Assembly (NCBI RefSeq): GCF_030694375.1
Contig: NZ_JAUXYL010000049.1
Coordinates: forward strand, 62,001-126,000
Source of the DNA: Algoriphagus sp.
GTDB lineage: Bacteria; Bacteroidota; Bacteroidia; Cytophagales; Cyclobacteriaceae
DNA length: 64,000 bases
Direction of reading: 5' to 3'
In this document: piece by piece, positions 35,868 through 44,637 of the stretch
Position numbering within the stretch: the first letter of the stretch is position 1
Layout of the letters: each line of letters starts with the position of its first letter
Translations under genes and position numbers: made by a program
Notes under the pieces: model-generated
Databases searched by the model: none
Told to the model about the DNA's origin: nothing
The model's input: the letters and a program-made list of their open reading frames with translations, nothing else

Positions 35868-36890
35868 ATGGCCCATTCACCCGACGCAGTACTTAAAGAT
35901 CTGAAAGCTAAAAAGTTTGCTCCAATTTACTTCTTAGAAGGAGATGAACCCTATTTTATCGACCTGATTACGGATTACATTGAAAAGCATGCAATTGCTG
36001 AGCACGAAAAAGGGTTCAATCAATTGGTGATGTACGGTAAGGACTCTCAAGTCAATGTGATTCTGAGTAATGCCCGGAAATTTCCAATGATGGCCGATCG
36101 TCAAGTGGTAATCGTGAAGGAGGCGCAGAGTATTCCGGATTTGGGAAAAGAGGATGCCCAAAAGCTTCTCTTAAGCTATATCAATAATCCTTTGCCAAGT
36201 ACCATTCTGGTTTTTGCACATAAGCATAAAAAGTTGGATGGACGGGGATCGTTGAAAAAGGAATTGGATAAAAAAACTGTTTTCGTCAATTCCGAGAAAG
36301 TCAAAGACTGGAAATTGACAGAATGGGTGGAAAATTATATCAAAGAACTGGGGCATCAGATTGATATTAAAGCTGCCCAACTTTTAGCCGATTCAATTGG
36401 CAATAATTTGGAGGTAATTTCCAATGAGGTAGGGAAAATGCTGATCAATTTTTCGGAGCCTACCAAATTGACCACCGAACACATTTCCAAATACATCGGC
36501 ATCAATAAAGATTACAATAATTTTGAATTGTCGAAAGCCATCGGGTATCGGGATGTGATCAAGGCAAATCAGATCATTCATTATTTCATTCAAAACCCTA
36601 AAGCGCACCCTGTAATTCCGATTTTTTCGCTACTCTACAATTACTTCAGTAAAATCGCCCTGGTTCATCGGGCCGGGCCGATGCCCGAGAATCAGCTGGC
36701 AGGCGTGATCGGTGTACATCCTTATGGGGTGAAAGAATACTTAGCAGTATCCAGAAACTATAAATTGGGCAAGGTAATTGAGGTGTTCGGATTCATCAAA
36801 GAGGCAGATCTTCGTTTCAAAGGAGTAGACTCCGGAAGCATGGACGAGGGTGAAATCCTCCGCGAATTGGTATACAAGATTTTGCACTGA
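35868..36890 (+). CDS. holA: DNA polymerase III subunit delta
   Basis: 340 residues of the HolA family. The N-terminal AAA-like part starts AHSPDAVLKDLKAKKFAPIYFLEGDEPYFIDLI, the usual opening of HolA in Bacteroidota. It continues with DRQVVIVKEAQSIP and STILVFAHKHKKLDGRGSLKKEL. The lid domain has QLLADSIGNNLEVISNEVGKML and the C-terminal collar helices follow. It loads the sliding clamp as part of the clamp-loader complex. The TPR gene follows after 17 bp, so holA may lead that run. Confidence 0.93.
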   Translation: MAHSPDAVLKDLKAKKFAPIYFLEGDEPYFIDLITDYIEKHAIAEHEKGFNQLVMYGKDSQVNVILSNARKFPMMADRQVVIVKEAQSIPDLGKEDAQKLLLSYINNPLPSTILVFAHKHKKLDGRGSLKKELDKKTVFVNSEKVKDWKLTEWVENYIKELGHQIDIKAAQLLADSIGNNLEVISNEVGKMLINFSEPTKLTTEHISKYIGINKDYNNFELSKAIGYRDVIKANQIIHYFIQNPKAHPVIPIFSLLYNYFSKIALVHRAGPMPENQLAGVIGVHPYGVKEYLAVSRNYKLGKVIEVFGFIKEADLRFKGVDSGSMDEGEILRELVYKILH

Positions 36891-36907
36891 AATACCCTAA
36901 ACCAATT

Positions 36908-39895
36908 ATGAAAAACTACCTGGTGCTGCTTGCAGGACTACTGATAAGTGCGGATGCTTTTTCACAATCTACCCTCTATCAGACGAGTTCCCAACAAGCG
37001 TTGGATTATCATTTGGAACTATTTGATAAGCAGCTTTTTTCTGCCTCCTTATACGACAACAGTCGGCTGCTTAATCAAAACCTTAACGGAGAACAACAAA
37101 AATCAGCAGAGCTTCACCGTGCCATGTCGGCCCTCGAAATCGAAAGTCCCGACGGCCCCGGATTGATGAAATCCTACATCCTGGATCATGGAAATCATCC
37201 CAGTGTCACAACCGCTGGATTGTATCTTGGCGATCACTTTTTCTACAAAAAGAACTACAGGGAAGCGATAGAGGGGTATAATTTGGTGAATGCAAATAGC
37301 CTGAATGAGGCCAACAAAGCTGACGTGCTATTTAAACAGGGATACTCTTATTTTCAATTAAAAAATTATGGTGCTGCGGCCCCGTTTTTTGATCAGGCAA
37401 AAGTACTCAACAAGCCGATCAGCGCAGATGCTTATTACTATAGCGGTTTCATTGCAGTAGAAAATGGAAATAATGCCAAAGCTATTGCAGATCTCGAGGC
37501 AGCAGGCAAATCGTCCTTCTATGCGACTAAAGTCCCTTATTTATTGACTGCACTCTATTACCGGCAAGGCAATTACGATCAGGCGATCCAATATGCCGAA
37601 CCCTTATTAGCTTCTGGTCAAAATCTCGATCGAAAGGAGACCATCAATCTCTACTTGGCTGAAGCCTATTATGCAAAACGGGATTTTGCCAATGCTTCCA
37701 AGAATTACGATGCTTTTATCAATGCAAAAAAGGGGGTTCTTTCCCGTGAAGAAGTCTATAAAGCCGGGATTTCTTTTTTTGAAATCAAAAATTATCAACG
37801 GGCGACTGATTACCTGAAAGTATCCGCTTCGTCCACAGATGAAATCGGCCAATCTTCAAGCTATTACCTCGGTCATGCTTACCTGAAATTGGACAACTAC
37901 CAATTCGCAACCACAAGCTTTCAGGCCGCCTCCAAATCCAGCTTCAACAAGCAGATTCAGGAAGAGTCGCTTTTCAACTTTGCGAAAACAAACCTACAAA
38001 GAGGCACATTCTCAACGGCGATTTCCGCTTTGGATGAATATCTGGAAACTTACCCTTCGGGAAAGAACAGGGCTGAAGCCGAAACTTTGCTTTCTGAGGC
38101 CTTGATCAATTCCAGCGATTACCTGCGGGCAATCGAGCAAATGGATCGTATCCAGAATAAATCCCCAAGAATTCAATCTGCTTACCAAAAAGTGGCCTAT
38201 TATCAGGCGATGGTCTATTACAGAGATCAGAAGTATAAGCAAGCCTTGGCATTGTTGGATAAGTCTCAGTCTTTCCCTGTAGACCGAGATTTGCTTTTAG
38301 AGACCCATTTCTGGAAAGGCGAAATCAATGCTGCGGATGGAAATCTTCCTCAAGCCATTCGTTCTTATGAAGCGCTGAGAGCAAGTAATCCAGCGTCCGC
38401 TCATCCTTATTTGATCAAGACCCACTATGGATTGGGCTATGCCTATTTCAATTCCCAAAACTATCCAAAAGCTGAGGAGCAGTTTAGATTATATACTGAA
38501 AAGCTAAGAGGAAACTCGGAAAAACAGTACTACGATGATGCGCTGCTTAGATTAGGTGATAGCTATTATGTGCAGAAAAAGTTTGCTGATGCTTCAGCTA
38601 CTTTTCAGCGTGCAATCACGGAATCCAATTCAGTAATGGATTATGCGTTTTACCGACTTGCAGTAGTCCAGAATTTTCAGTCTCAAAACAATCAGGCTCT
38701 TTCCAATTTGGATCGACTTATCTCCGGTTTTTCGAGCAGTTTGTACATAGAAGATGCCCTTTTTCTTAGAGGGCAGATTTATCTCGAAGAGGTCAGATAC
38801 AGTGAGGCTTCACGGGCGTTTACGGAACTGATCTCAGGTCGCCCGAATTCCCCTTTCATTCCTTACGCATTGGAAAGTAGGGCAGTAGCCAACTTTTCCA
38901 CTCAGAATTATGATCAGACTATCGCAGATTACAAGGCGATTTTAGATAATCATCCTAATGCCGAAAACTCAGAAACCGCACTGAAAGGCTTGCAGGAAAC
39001 TTTGGCTTTACAGGGACGGTCTGCGGAGTTTGGAGATTATCTGGCGCGCTACAAAGGCGCCAATCCGGGAACCGGAAATGTGCAGTCACTTGAATTTGAA
39101 GCGGCCAAAAGTCTCTATTTCGACAAGAATTTCATACAGGCCGCCAGAGCATTTGAGAATTACCTAAGAAGCTATCCAAAATCGGGACAGCGTGCCGATG
39201 CACTTTATTTTGCAGGTGACTCCTACATGCAGGCTGGTGATCAGGAAAGAGGACTGGGCTTTTTTAGGCAATTGGAAAAGGAACCATCCTCCCCACAGCG
39301 TGTGCGGGCGATGCAGAAAATAGGGGTGATTGAACTGGAAAGGGGAAATTACGCAGCCGCTATTCCTTATCTGGAAACAGCCGCCCAGAATGCACGAAGC
39401 AAAGTCGAAGAGGCTGAGGCTGTGCAGGGGTTAATGATCGCCAACTTTGCCACCCGAAAATATCAGCAGTCGATTACGTACGCTGAAAAGTTGATGACCT
39501 TGGATGGAATCATCCCGGAATCAACACCGAAAGCCTTGCTGACTAAAGCAAAAGCGCAGCGTGAAATGAATCAGAAAGCGCAAGCAGAAGTGACTTTGCA
39601 AAATTTGGTAAACAATCATAAGACCATTCAGGGTGCTGAAGGACTGTATTTACTTGCCCTATCATTTCAGGAACGCTCTGATTTTGCCAAATCGAATGAT
39701 AGCATTTTTGACTTCTCCAGTCCGTTTGCGGATTACGATTATTGGTATGGAAAAATGTTCCTTTTGCTCGCAGACAATTATCAAAAAACAGGAGAGGACT
39801 TTCAGGCAAAAGCTACCCTGGAATCCATTGTGCAGCGATCTACCAATGCTGAAATCAAAGCTGAAGCCCAAGCTAAACTAAGAAGCCTGAACTAA
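36908..39895 (+). CDS. Large exported tetratricopeptide repeat protein
   Basis: 995 residues with a signal peptide (cleavage near AFSQ, residue 20). Practically the whole mature chain consists of TPR/Sel1-like helical pairs of about 35 residues, more than twenty of them (examples: KADVLFKQGYSYFQLKNYGAAAPFFDQA at about 140, YDDALLRLGDSYYVQKKFADASATFQRA at about 545, and GQRADALYFAGDSYMQAGDQERGLGFF near 765). Such giant solenoids are periplasmic or outer-membrane scaffolds. It begins a tight run with the barrel, SPOR and ExbB/ExbD/TonB genes (gaps of 2-66 bp), suggesting a shared envelope role. Confidence 0.92.
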   Translation: MKNYLVLLAGLLISADAFSQSTLYQTSSQQALDYHLELFDKQLFSASLYDNSRLLNQNLNGEQQKSAELHRAMSALEIESPDGPGLMKSYILDHGNHPSVTTAGLYLGDHFFYKKNYREAIEGYNLVNANSLNEANKADVLFKQGYSYFQLKNYGAAAPFFDQAKVLNKPISADAYYYSGFIAVENGNNAKAIADLEAAGKSSFYATKVPYLLTALYYRQGNYDQAIQYAEPLLASGQNLDRKETINLYLAEAYYAKRDFANASKNYDAFINAKKGVLSREEVYKAGISFFEIKNYQRATDYLKVSASSTDEIGQSSSYYLGHAYLKLDNYQFATTSFQAASKSSFNKQIQEESLFNFAKTNLQRGTFSTAISALDEYLETYPSGKNRAEAETLLSEALINSSDYLRAIEQMDRIQNKSPRIQSAYQKVAYYQAMVYYRDQKYKQALALLDKSQSFPVDRDLLLETHFWKGEINAADGNLPQAIRSYEALRASNPASAHPYLIKTHYGLGYAYFNSQNYPKAEEQFRLYTEKLRGNSEKQYYDDALLRLGDSYYVQKKFADASATFQRAITESNSVMDYAFYRLAVVQNFQSQNNQALSNLDRLISGFSSSLYIEDALFLRGQIYLEEVRYSEASRAFTELISGRPNSPFIPYALESRAVANFSTQNYDQTIADYKAILDNHPNAENSETALKGLQETLALQGRSAEFGDYLARYKGANPGTGNVQSLEFEAAKSLYFDKNFIQAARAFENYLRSYPKSGQRADALYFAGDSYMQAGDQERGLGFFRQLEKEPSSPQRVRAMQKIGVIELERGNYAAAIPYLETAAQNARSKVEEAEAVQGLMIANFATRKYQQSITYAEKLMTLDGIIPESTPKALLTKAKAQREMNQKAQAEVTLQNLVNNHKTIQGAEGLYLLALSFQERSDFAKSNDSIFDFSSPFADYDYWYGKMFLLLADNYQKTGEDFQAKATLESIVQRSTNAEIKAEAQAKLRSLN

Positions 39896-39898
39896 ACC

Positions 39899-41590
39899 AT
39901 GCAAAAACTACCTGTAATTCTATTCTTTGCCGGTGCAATTTCCTTGGGAAATTCATTGGTTCTAGCCCAAAATAAAAAAGGTGGTGCTGTGCAGGATCAG
40001 GAATTCGTTATCCGTAAGGATCGGGTCTTGACGGTACCAACTCAACCAAGATCCTTTGAGCGTCTTCCTGTATTGCCTCAGCCAAAAGGTATCGCGGAGT
40101 TTAATTATACAGTAACTCCATTCTTCCTGAACTTGCCGGCTTTGAATCTTCAGCCTACGGCCTTGGAAAAAAATTATCGTCTGCCAAATCGGGAATTATA
40201 TAACGGATTCATCCGTGCTGGTTACGGTAATTTTGCTTCTCCGCTGTTGGAAGGCAGGTATATGTCGACTACTGCTGATCCTTTTAATTATGCAGTAAAA
40301 TTCAAGCATCAGAATTTCGGCAAAGGGCCTGTGGCTGCAGAACAGAGCTCGGAATCTCACACCGTTTTTGGTGCTGATGGCAGTTATTTCATGGATGCGG
40401 TAGAAATTTTTGGCGGATTGAATTGGGGACAGGATAAGTATTCCTTTTATGGAGTGAATCCCATCCTTTTCGAGAATCCAAACCTTCCATTCGAAACCAA
40501 CAATAATGTCCTGAATAATTTTCAGGTAAAAGCAGGTTTCCGTGATATCGAAAAAACCGGCACTATTTCTTATGAAGGTCAATTCAGCTTCCGAAATTTC
40601 AGAGACAGCTACGCCGTCAAAGAAAATGAAGTGGGAGTACAGGCAGGATTAAAGTTCAGAACGGATTCGGACTGGTCAGGAAAAGTTGATTTTAATTATT
40701 TTCATACCAACCCGAATGATATAAACTATCAGGAGAAGCGGAATTATTTTTCCATTCGACCACGTATTTTATACAATTACGAGGCATTTCAATTCACGGC
40801 AGGGCTGAATTTGGTTTCTGAAAATGACCCGATGCCTGATAAATCAAGTGATTTCCGGATTTTCCCGGTGCTAAAAGCCAGCTATCAGTTTGCAGATGAG
40901 TTCGGTTTCTATGGAGCGTTCTCCGGCGATGTGCAGCGAAACACCTATTTCAGCTTTGTCAATGAAAACCCTTTCTTGGGGCCAAGCGAGCAGTTGTTGA
41001 ATACGATTAACAATTATAAGGTTGAAGGTGGGATAGATGGGCAATTTCAAGAGGCATTTCACTATCGCGCCGGCATAAATGTGAGCAGATTTAACAACCT
41101 TCATTTCTTCGCCAATTCTTTTGCAGATTCTTCACGATTTGAGATTGTGTACGACGACAAGTCTACCGTCTTCAATATCAATGCGGAATTGGGATTCAAG
41201 ATTTCCGAAGTTTATTCGCTTGGAAGCCGATTGGATCTGTATCAGTATGATTTGAATTCCCAGCCCGCAGCTTGGCATAGACCATTATGGGAAGTACGAG
41301 TGAATAATCAATTTACTCCCTTTGACAAATTACTAGTTCAGGCCAATGTGAACTTTATGGGAGGACTAAAAGCAAGGGGTAATACTGTTATAGAAACCAA
41401 CCCGCCAAGGGTCGAAGTAGTAAACCTTAAAACCATCGCAGATTTGCAGCTCAAAGCAGATTTCAAGATCTCAAATCGCCTCTCGATTTTTGCCGAAGGC
41501 AACAATATCCTGAACGGTAAAAATACCCGTTGGTTGAATTATCCGGTTCGTGGTATTCAGTTGGTTGGTGGCGCAAGTTTCAAATTCTGA
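39899..41590 (+). CDS. Outer-membrane beta-barrel protein without plug domain (TonB-receptor-like)
   Basis: 563 residues with a signal peptide (cleavage near VLAQ, residue 23). A short linker is followed by alternating strands with aromatic ends through to the C-terminal FAEGNNILNGKNTRWLNYPVRGIQLVGGASFKF; a terminal Phe and the 'NNILNGKN' strand are typical of TonB-dependent receptor barrels. There is no plug domain, so active TonB-dependent gating is doubtful. It starts 3 bp after the giant TPR gene and is probably its outer-membrane partner. The substrate is unknown. Confidence 0.8.
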   Translation: MQKLPVILFFAGAISLGNSLVLAQNKKGGAVQDQEFVIRKDRVLTVPTQPRSFERLPVLPQPKGIAEFNYTVTPFFLNLPALNLQPTALEKNYRLPNRELYNGFIRAGYGNFASPLLEGRYMSTTADPFNYAVKFKHQNFGKGPVAAEQSSESHTVFGADGSYFMDAVEIFGGLNWGQDKYSFYGVNPILFENPNLPFETNNNVLNNFQVKAGFRDIEKTGTISYEGQFSFRNFRDSYAVKENEVGVQAGLKFRTDSDWSGKVDFNYFHTNPNDINYQEKRNYFSIRPRILYNYEAFQFTAGLNLVSENDPMPDKSSDFRIFPVLKASYQFADEFGFYGAFSGDVQRNTYFSFVNENPFLGPSEQLLNTINNYKVEGGIDGQFQEAFHYRAGINVSRFNNLHFFANSFADSSRFEIVYDDKSTVFNINAELGFKISEVYSLGSRLDLYQYDLNSQPAAWHRPLWEVRVNNQFTPFDKLLVQANVNFMGGLKARGNTVIETNPPRVEVVNLKTIADLQLKADFKISNRLSIFAEGNNILNGKNTRWLNYPVRGIQLVGGASFKF

Positions 41591-41656
41591 TTTACTTTGG
41601 CTATCGGTTGGGCTTTCGCCTCATTTGGTTTAGTTTCGTAGCTTCCCTCCAAGATT

Positions 41657-42535
41657 ATGGCAGCAAAAGATTCAGAAACAAAACAGTGGACCGATCCCAA
41701 GGATTATGGGCTTCCATTTGTGGAAATCACCCCGATACAGGCTAAGTCAATTCTGGTAGAAAAGGAAATTATACCACCTGTTCCTGTTCAGGAAGTGATT
41801 CAACCTGCAGAGCCGGTGGCGTTAGTTATTTCTGATGAAGAAACCATTCCTGAGCCTGTTGAGCTTGGTCAAAAAGCAGAAACTTCACAGGAGCCAGTTC
41901 AGACCATTCAAAAAGAAGCGGAAAAGCCTATAACTCCTGTTCAAACTGCAGGCACCAACAAACCTAAAGAAGAAAAAAAGTCTTCAGCTTGGATTTGGGC
42001 TGTAGTCTTCATCGGCGTTGGAATTATAGCTGTGATCGTTTGGCAACTATTAGCTCAAATGAATCCGGTGTCAACAGAAGCTAAATCAACTCACACGGCA
42101 AATTCTGTTGTAGAAAAATCATCCGAATCCCAACCTATTGCTCCCGAATCTACCGTAGCTGAACAAAATCAAGCAGCTGTAAATCAAGATTCTATAGTGA
42201 ATCCAACTAATTCAAATCCTAATATTTCTAAACCAGCAGAATCTGGTACAACTATTGCCAATATAGCAGCAGGGAATTTGATCCGAATCGATTCCAAAGC
42301 CGAACGTCCACAGTATTTCATCATTGTGGGTAGCTTGCCAAATGAGAAGCTAGCCGTCCAAGAAGCGAGTCAATATTTTGGAAGAACTTCTGAAATTTAT
42401 TTGATAAGCCCTTATGATGGTGGTAGTAATTATCGCCTGGGTCTTTCCAAATTTGGAAGCTTTAGGACAGCAGCTGAGGAACTGGAACGGGTCAAATCTC
42501 AATACACCGAAGAATTGTGGATTTTGAAATATTAA
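41657..42535 (+). CDS. SPOR-domain membrane protein
   Basis: 292 residues. A Pro/Glu/Val-rich cytoplasmic part (1-110), one transmembrane helix (about 112-130, WIWAVVFIGVGIIAVIVW), a Ser/Thr/Asn-rich periplasmic linker and a C-terminal SPOR domain (about 215-292; YFIIVGSLPNEKLAVQEAS to SYTEELWILKY-like end). SPOR domains bind denuded peptidoglycan at sites of cell-wall remodelling. The N-in topology with a long cytoplasmic arm recalls FtsN-like and DamX-like proteins. It lies 2 bp before exbB. Confidence 0.88.
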   Translation: MAAKDSETKQWTDPKDYGLPFVEITPIQAKSILVEKEIIPPVPVQEVIQPAEPVALVISDEETIPEPVELGQKAETSQEPVQTIQKEAEKPITPVQTAGTNKPKEEKKSSAWIWAVVFIGVGIIAVIVWQLLAQMNPVSTEAKSTHTANSVVEKSSESQPIAPESTVAEQNQAAVNQDSIVNPTNSNPNISKPAESGTTIANIAAGNLIRIDSKAERPQYFIIVGSLPNEKLAVQEASQYFGRTSEIYLISPYDGGSNYRLGLSKFGSFRTAAEELERVKSQYTEELWILKY

Positions 42536-42536
42536 T

Positions 42537-43223
42537 ATGTTGCTCCAAACCCTCTCTACAGACAGTTTATCCAATTTAAATGAATTGGTACCTGGTACCA
42601 CTAAACAAAGCATCGGTCTCCTTGATCTTTTGATCAAAGGAGGATACATGATGATTCCCTTGTACATACTACTTGTACTTGCAATCTTCATTTTCTTCGA
42701 GAAACTCATCACTCTAAAGAAAGCCTCCAAAACTTCCAGCCATCTGATGGACCAGGTAAAGATCCTGGTACAAAGTGGTCAGACCGAAAAAGCAAGAATG
42801 CTTTGTTCCGGTGAAAACACTCCCGTAGCCAATATGATCGCAAAGGGGATTGAACGGATCGGCTCACCTTTGAAAAATATCGAAGTTTCCATCGAAAACG
42901 TTGGTAAAATCGAGATTTACAAGTTGGAGAAAAACTTGGGTCTTTTAGCTACAGTTTCCGGTGCCGCTCCAATGATCGGCTTCTTGGGAACGGTAACGGG
43001 GATGATTCAAGCCTTTATTGCAATTGCTCAAGAAGAAGGAATGGTTTCACCCAAACTTCTTTCGATGGGAATCTACGAGGCAATGATTACCACTGCTGCA
43101 GGATTGGTAGTGGGGATTGTGGCTTACCTCGGTTACAACTACTTGGTGACACAGGTTTCCAAGTTGGTTCATAACATGGAATACACCTCAGTCGAGTTTA
43201 TTGACCTCCTTCAGGATAAATAA
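42537..43223 (+). CDS. exbB: ExbB/TolQ/MotA-family proton channel protein
   Basis: 228 residues with three transmembrane helices in the family arrangement: one near 36-54 (YMMIPLYILLVLAIFIFF), then a long cytoplasmic loop, and two near 135-160 and 175-200. The conserved MotA/ExbB segment reads LGLLATVSGAAPMIGFLGTVTGMIQAF. With ExbD it uses the proton gradient to energise TonB. exbD starts 2 bp later. A TolQ role cannot be excluded by sequence alone, but the TonB-type gene downstream supports ExbB. Confidence 0.93.
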   Translation: MLLQTLSTDSLSNLNELVPGTTKQSIGLLDLLIKGGYMMIPLYILLVLAIFIFFEKLITLKKASKTSSHLMDQVKILVQSGQTEKARMLCSGENTPVANMIAKGIERIGSPLKNIEVSIENVGKIEIYKLEKNLGLLATVSGAAPMIGFLGTVTGMIQAFIAIAQEEGMVSPKLLSMGIYEAMITTAAGLVVGIVAYLGYNYLVTQVSKLVHNMEYTSVEFIDLLQDK

Positions 43224-43225
43224 CT

Positions 43226-43615
43226 ATGGGACTCCAGTCAAAAAATAAGGTAGATCCGGCATTCAGCATGTCATCCATGACAGATATTATATTTCTGTTA
43301 TTGATCTTCTTCATGTTGACTTCCTCGTTCATTACTCCGTCGGGACTTCCTGTGAATTTACCTTCCAGTGAGACCTCGGATATAGTCTTGCAGGAAGTAT
43401 CGGTAACGATCACCAAAGACTTCAAATATTCCGTGAATGACCGGATTGTAGCCCGTGATCAGATCAAATCTGAACTGACTTCCTTGCTTCAGGGAAAAAA
43501 AGGTCAAGTTGTTTTGCACATTGATAAGGAAGTGCCCGTTGAATACTTAGTGGAGATTGGCGGAATTGCTGCTGGCTTGGAAGCCAACGTCTCTATCGCT
43601 ACAAAACCGTATTAA
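43226..43615 (+). CDS. exbD: ExbD/TolR-family biopolymer transport protein
   Basis: 129 residues: a short cytoplasmic N-terminus, a single transmembrane helix (about 15-37, SSMTDIIFLLLIFFMLTSSFI) with the membrane Asp of the family in MTDIIF, and a periplasmic alpha/beta domain (VSVTITKDFKYSVNDR to VHIDKEVPVEYLVEIGG). It sits 2 bp after exbB and 2 bp before tonB, so the three are one translational cluster. Confidence 0.93.
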   Translation: MGLQSKNKVDPAFSMSSMTDIIFLLLIFFMLTSSFITPSGLPVNLPSSETSDIVLQEVSVTITKDFKYSVNDRIVARDQIKSELTSLLQGKKGQVVLHIDKEVPVEYLVEIGGIAAGLEANVSIATKPY

Positions 43616-43617
43616 TC

Positions 43618-44577
43618 ATGCAAACTTGGAACACAGACGATGTCGAAAAAGACAGCAAGCGGAAATCAGCAATCATTACGATTGTCTTGAATGTCCTTTT
43701 GCTTCTGGCGTTCTATTTCATTGTGGTATGGAAACAACCTATTCCACCGCTTCCTAAATTTGGCTTGGAGTTGAATCTGGGTTTCACTGAGACGGGATCC
43801 GGAGACAGAAACAGTCCAAATGCACCTTCTGAAGTGCAAACAAAAGTGACAGAGGCCGCTGCACCCGGCGAAATCGCACCAGCTGTAACCAAACCGGCCA
43901 CTCCTGCGCCAAGTCCAAAAACCGAAACAGCTAAACCAAAAGCAGCCGCAAAACCTGCTGCCAATCAAGCCGTGACAACTAAGCCCTCACCCATAAAAGG
44001 AGAGGAAAAGGCTGCCGTAGAAACCAAAAAGCCGGAACCAACCAAAGCAGAGCCTACAAAGACAGTCACTGCACCTGCCAAATCCGAGGCGGAAGCTACC
44101 ACCCAAAAAGCTCCGGAACAGCCAAAAATTGATCAAAGAGCGGTAATGGGGGCCGGTGGAACTACCGGAAAAGGAACTCAACCTGCTTCTGGCGGAGCTC
44201 AGGGTAGTTCTACGACCAAAGGTGACGAAGGCAAGCCTACAGGAACTGTGGATGGTCGTGCGGTCATGGGGGAAGGATCAGGTAAAGGAGCAAATTCAGG
44301 TGCGGGATATAGTTTGGATCTGGCAGGTTGGGATTTTGCATCCAAGCCAAATATCAATGATCGGGTTTCGACTCGAAATGGAAGGATTGTGTTTAAAATC
44401 ACCATTGATGATTCAGGTCGTGTAGTTCAGGCAGTTCCTTTGGAATACAACGTCTCCAATGATGTGCTTGCTTATTACCGCCAGGTGGTCAATCAGATTA
44501 ATTTCAGAAAATCCGGAGGTACTTCCACAGCGGATTTTTCCACCGGTAAAATCACCTTTATCATCAAGGTAGATTGA
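43618..44577 (+). CDS. TonB-family energy transducer
   Basis: 319 residues. A cytoplasmic stub, one transmembrane anchor (about 20-38, ITIVLNVLLLLAFYFIVVW), a very long Pro/Lys/Thr/Ala-rich linker (about 60-185) that can span the periplasm, then a Gly-rich stretch with a repeated QRAVMGAGG/GRAVMGEGS motif. The folded C-terminal domain is about 225-319 (SLDLAGWDFASKPNINDR to TGKITFIIKVD). The layout is that of TonB/TolA; the exbB-exbD context fits either. Residues from about 113 to the end recur, diverged, in the next gene. Confidence 0.87.
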   Translation: MQTWNTDDVEKDSKRKSAIITIVLNVLLLLAFYFIVVWKQPIPPLPKFGLELNLGFTETGSGDRNSPNAPSEVQTKVTEAAAPGEIAPAVTKPATPAPSPKTETAKPKAAAKPAANQAVTTKPSPIKGEEKAAVETKKPEPTKAEPTKTVTAPAKSEAEATTQKAPEQPKIDQRAVMGAGGTTGKGTQPASGGAQGSSTTKGDEGKPTGTVDGRAVMGEGSGKGANSGAGYSLDLAGWDFASKPNINDRVSTRNGRIVFKITIDDSGRVVQAVPLEYNVSNDVLAYYRQVVNQINFRKSGGTSTADFSTGKITFIIKVD

Positions 44578-44637
44578 GAGAAAATCTTAAACTATATTAT
44601 TTTTTTTTTAATTTGATGCCAGCATAAAGGAAAACCG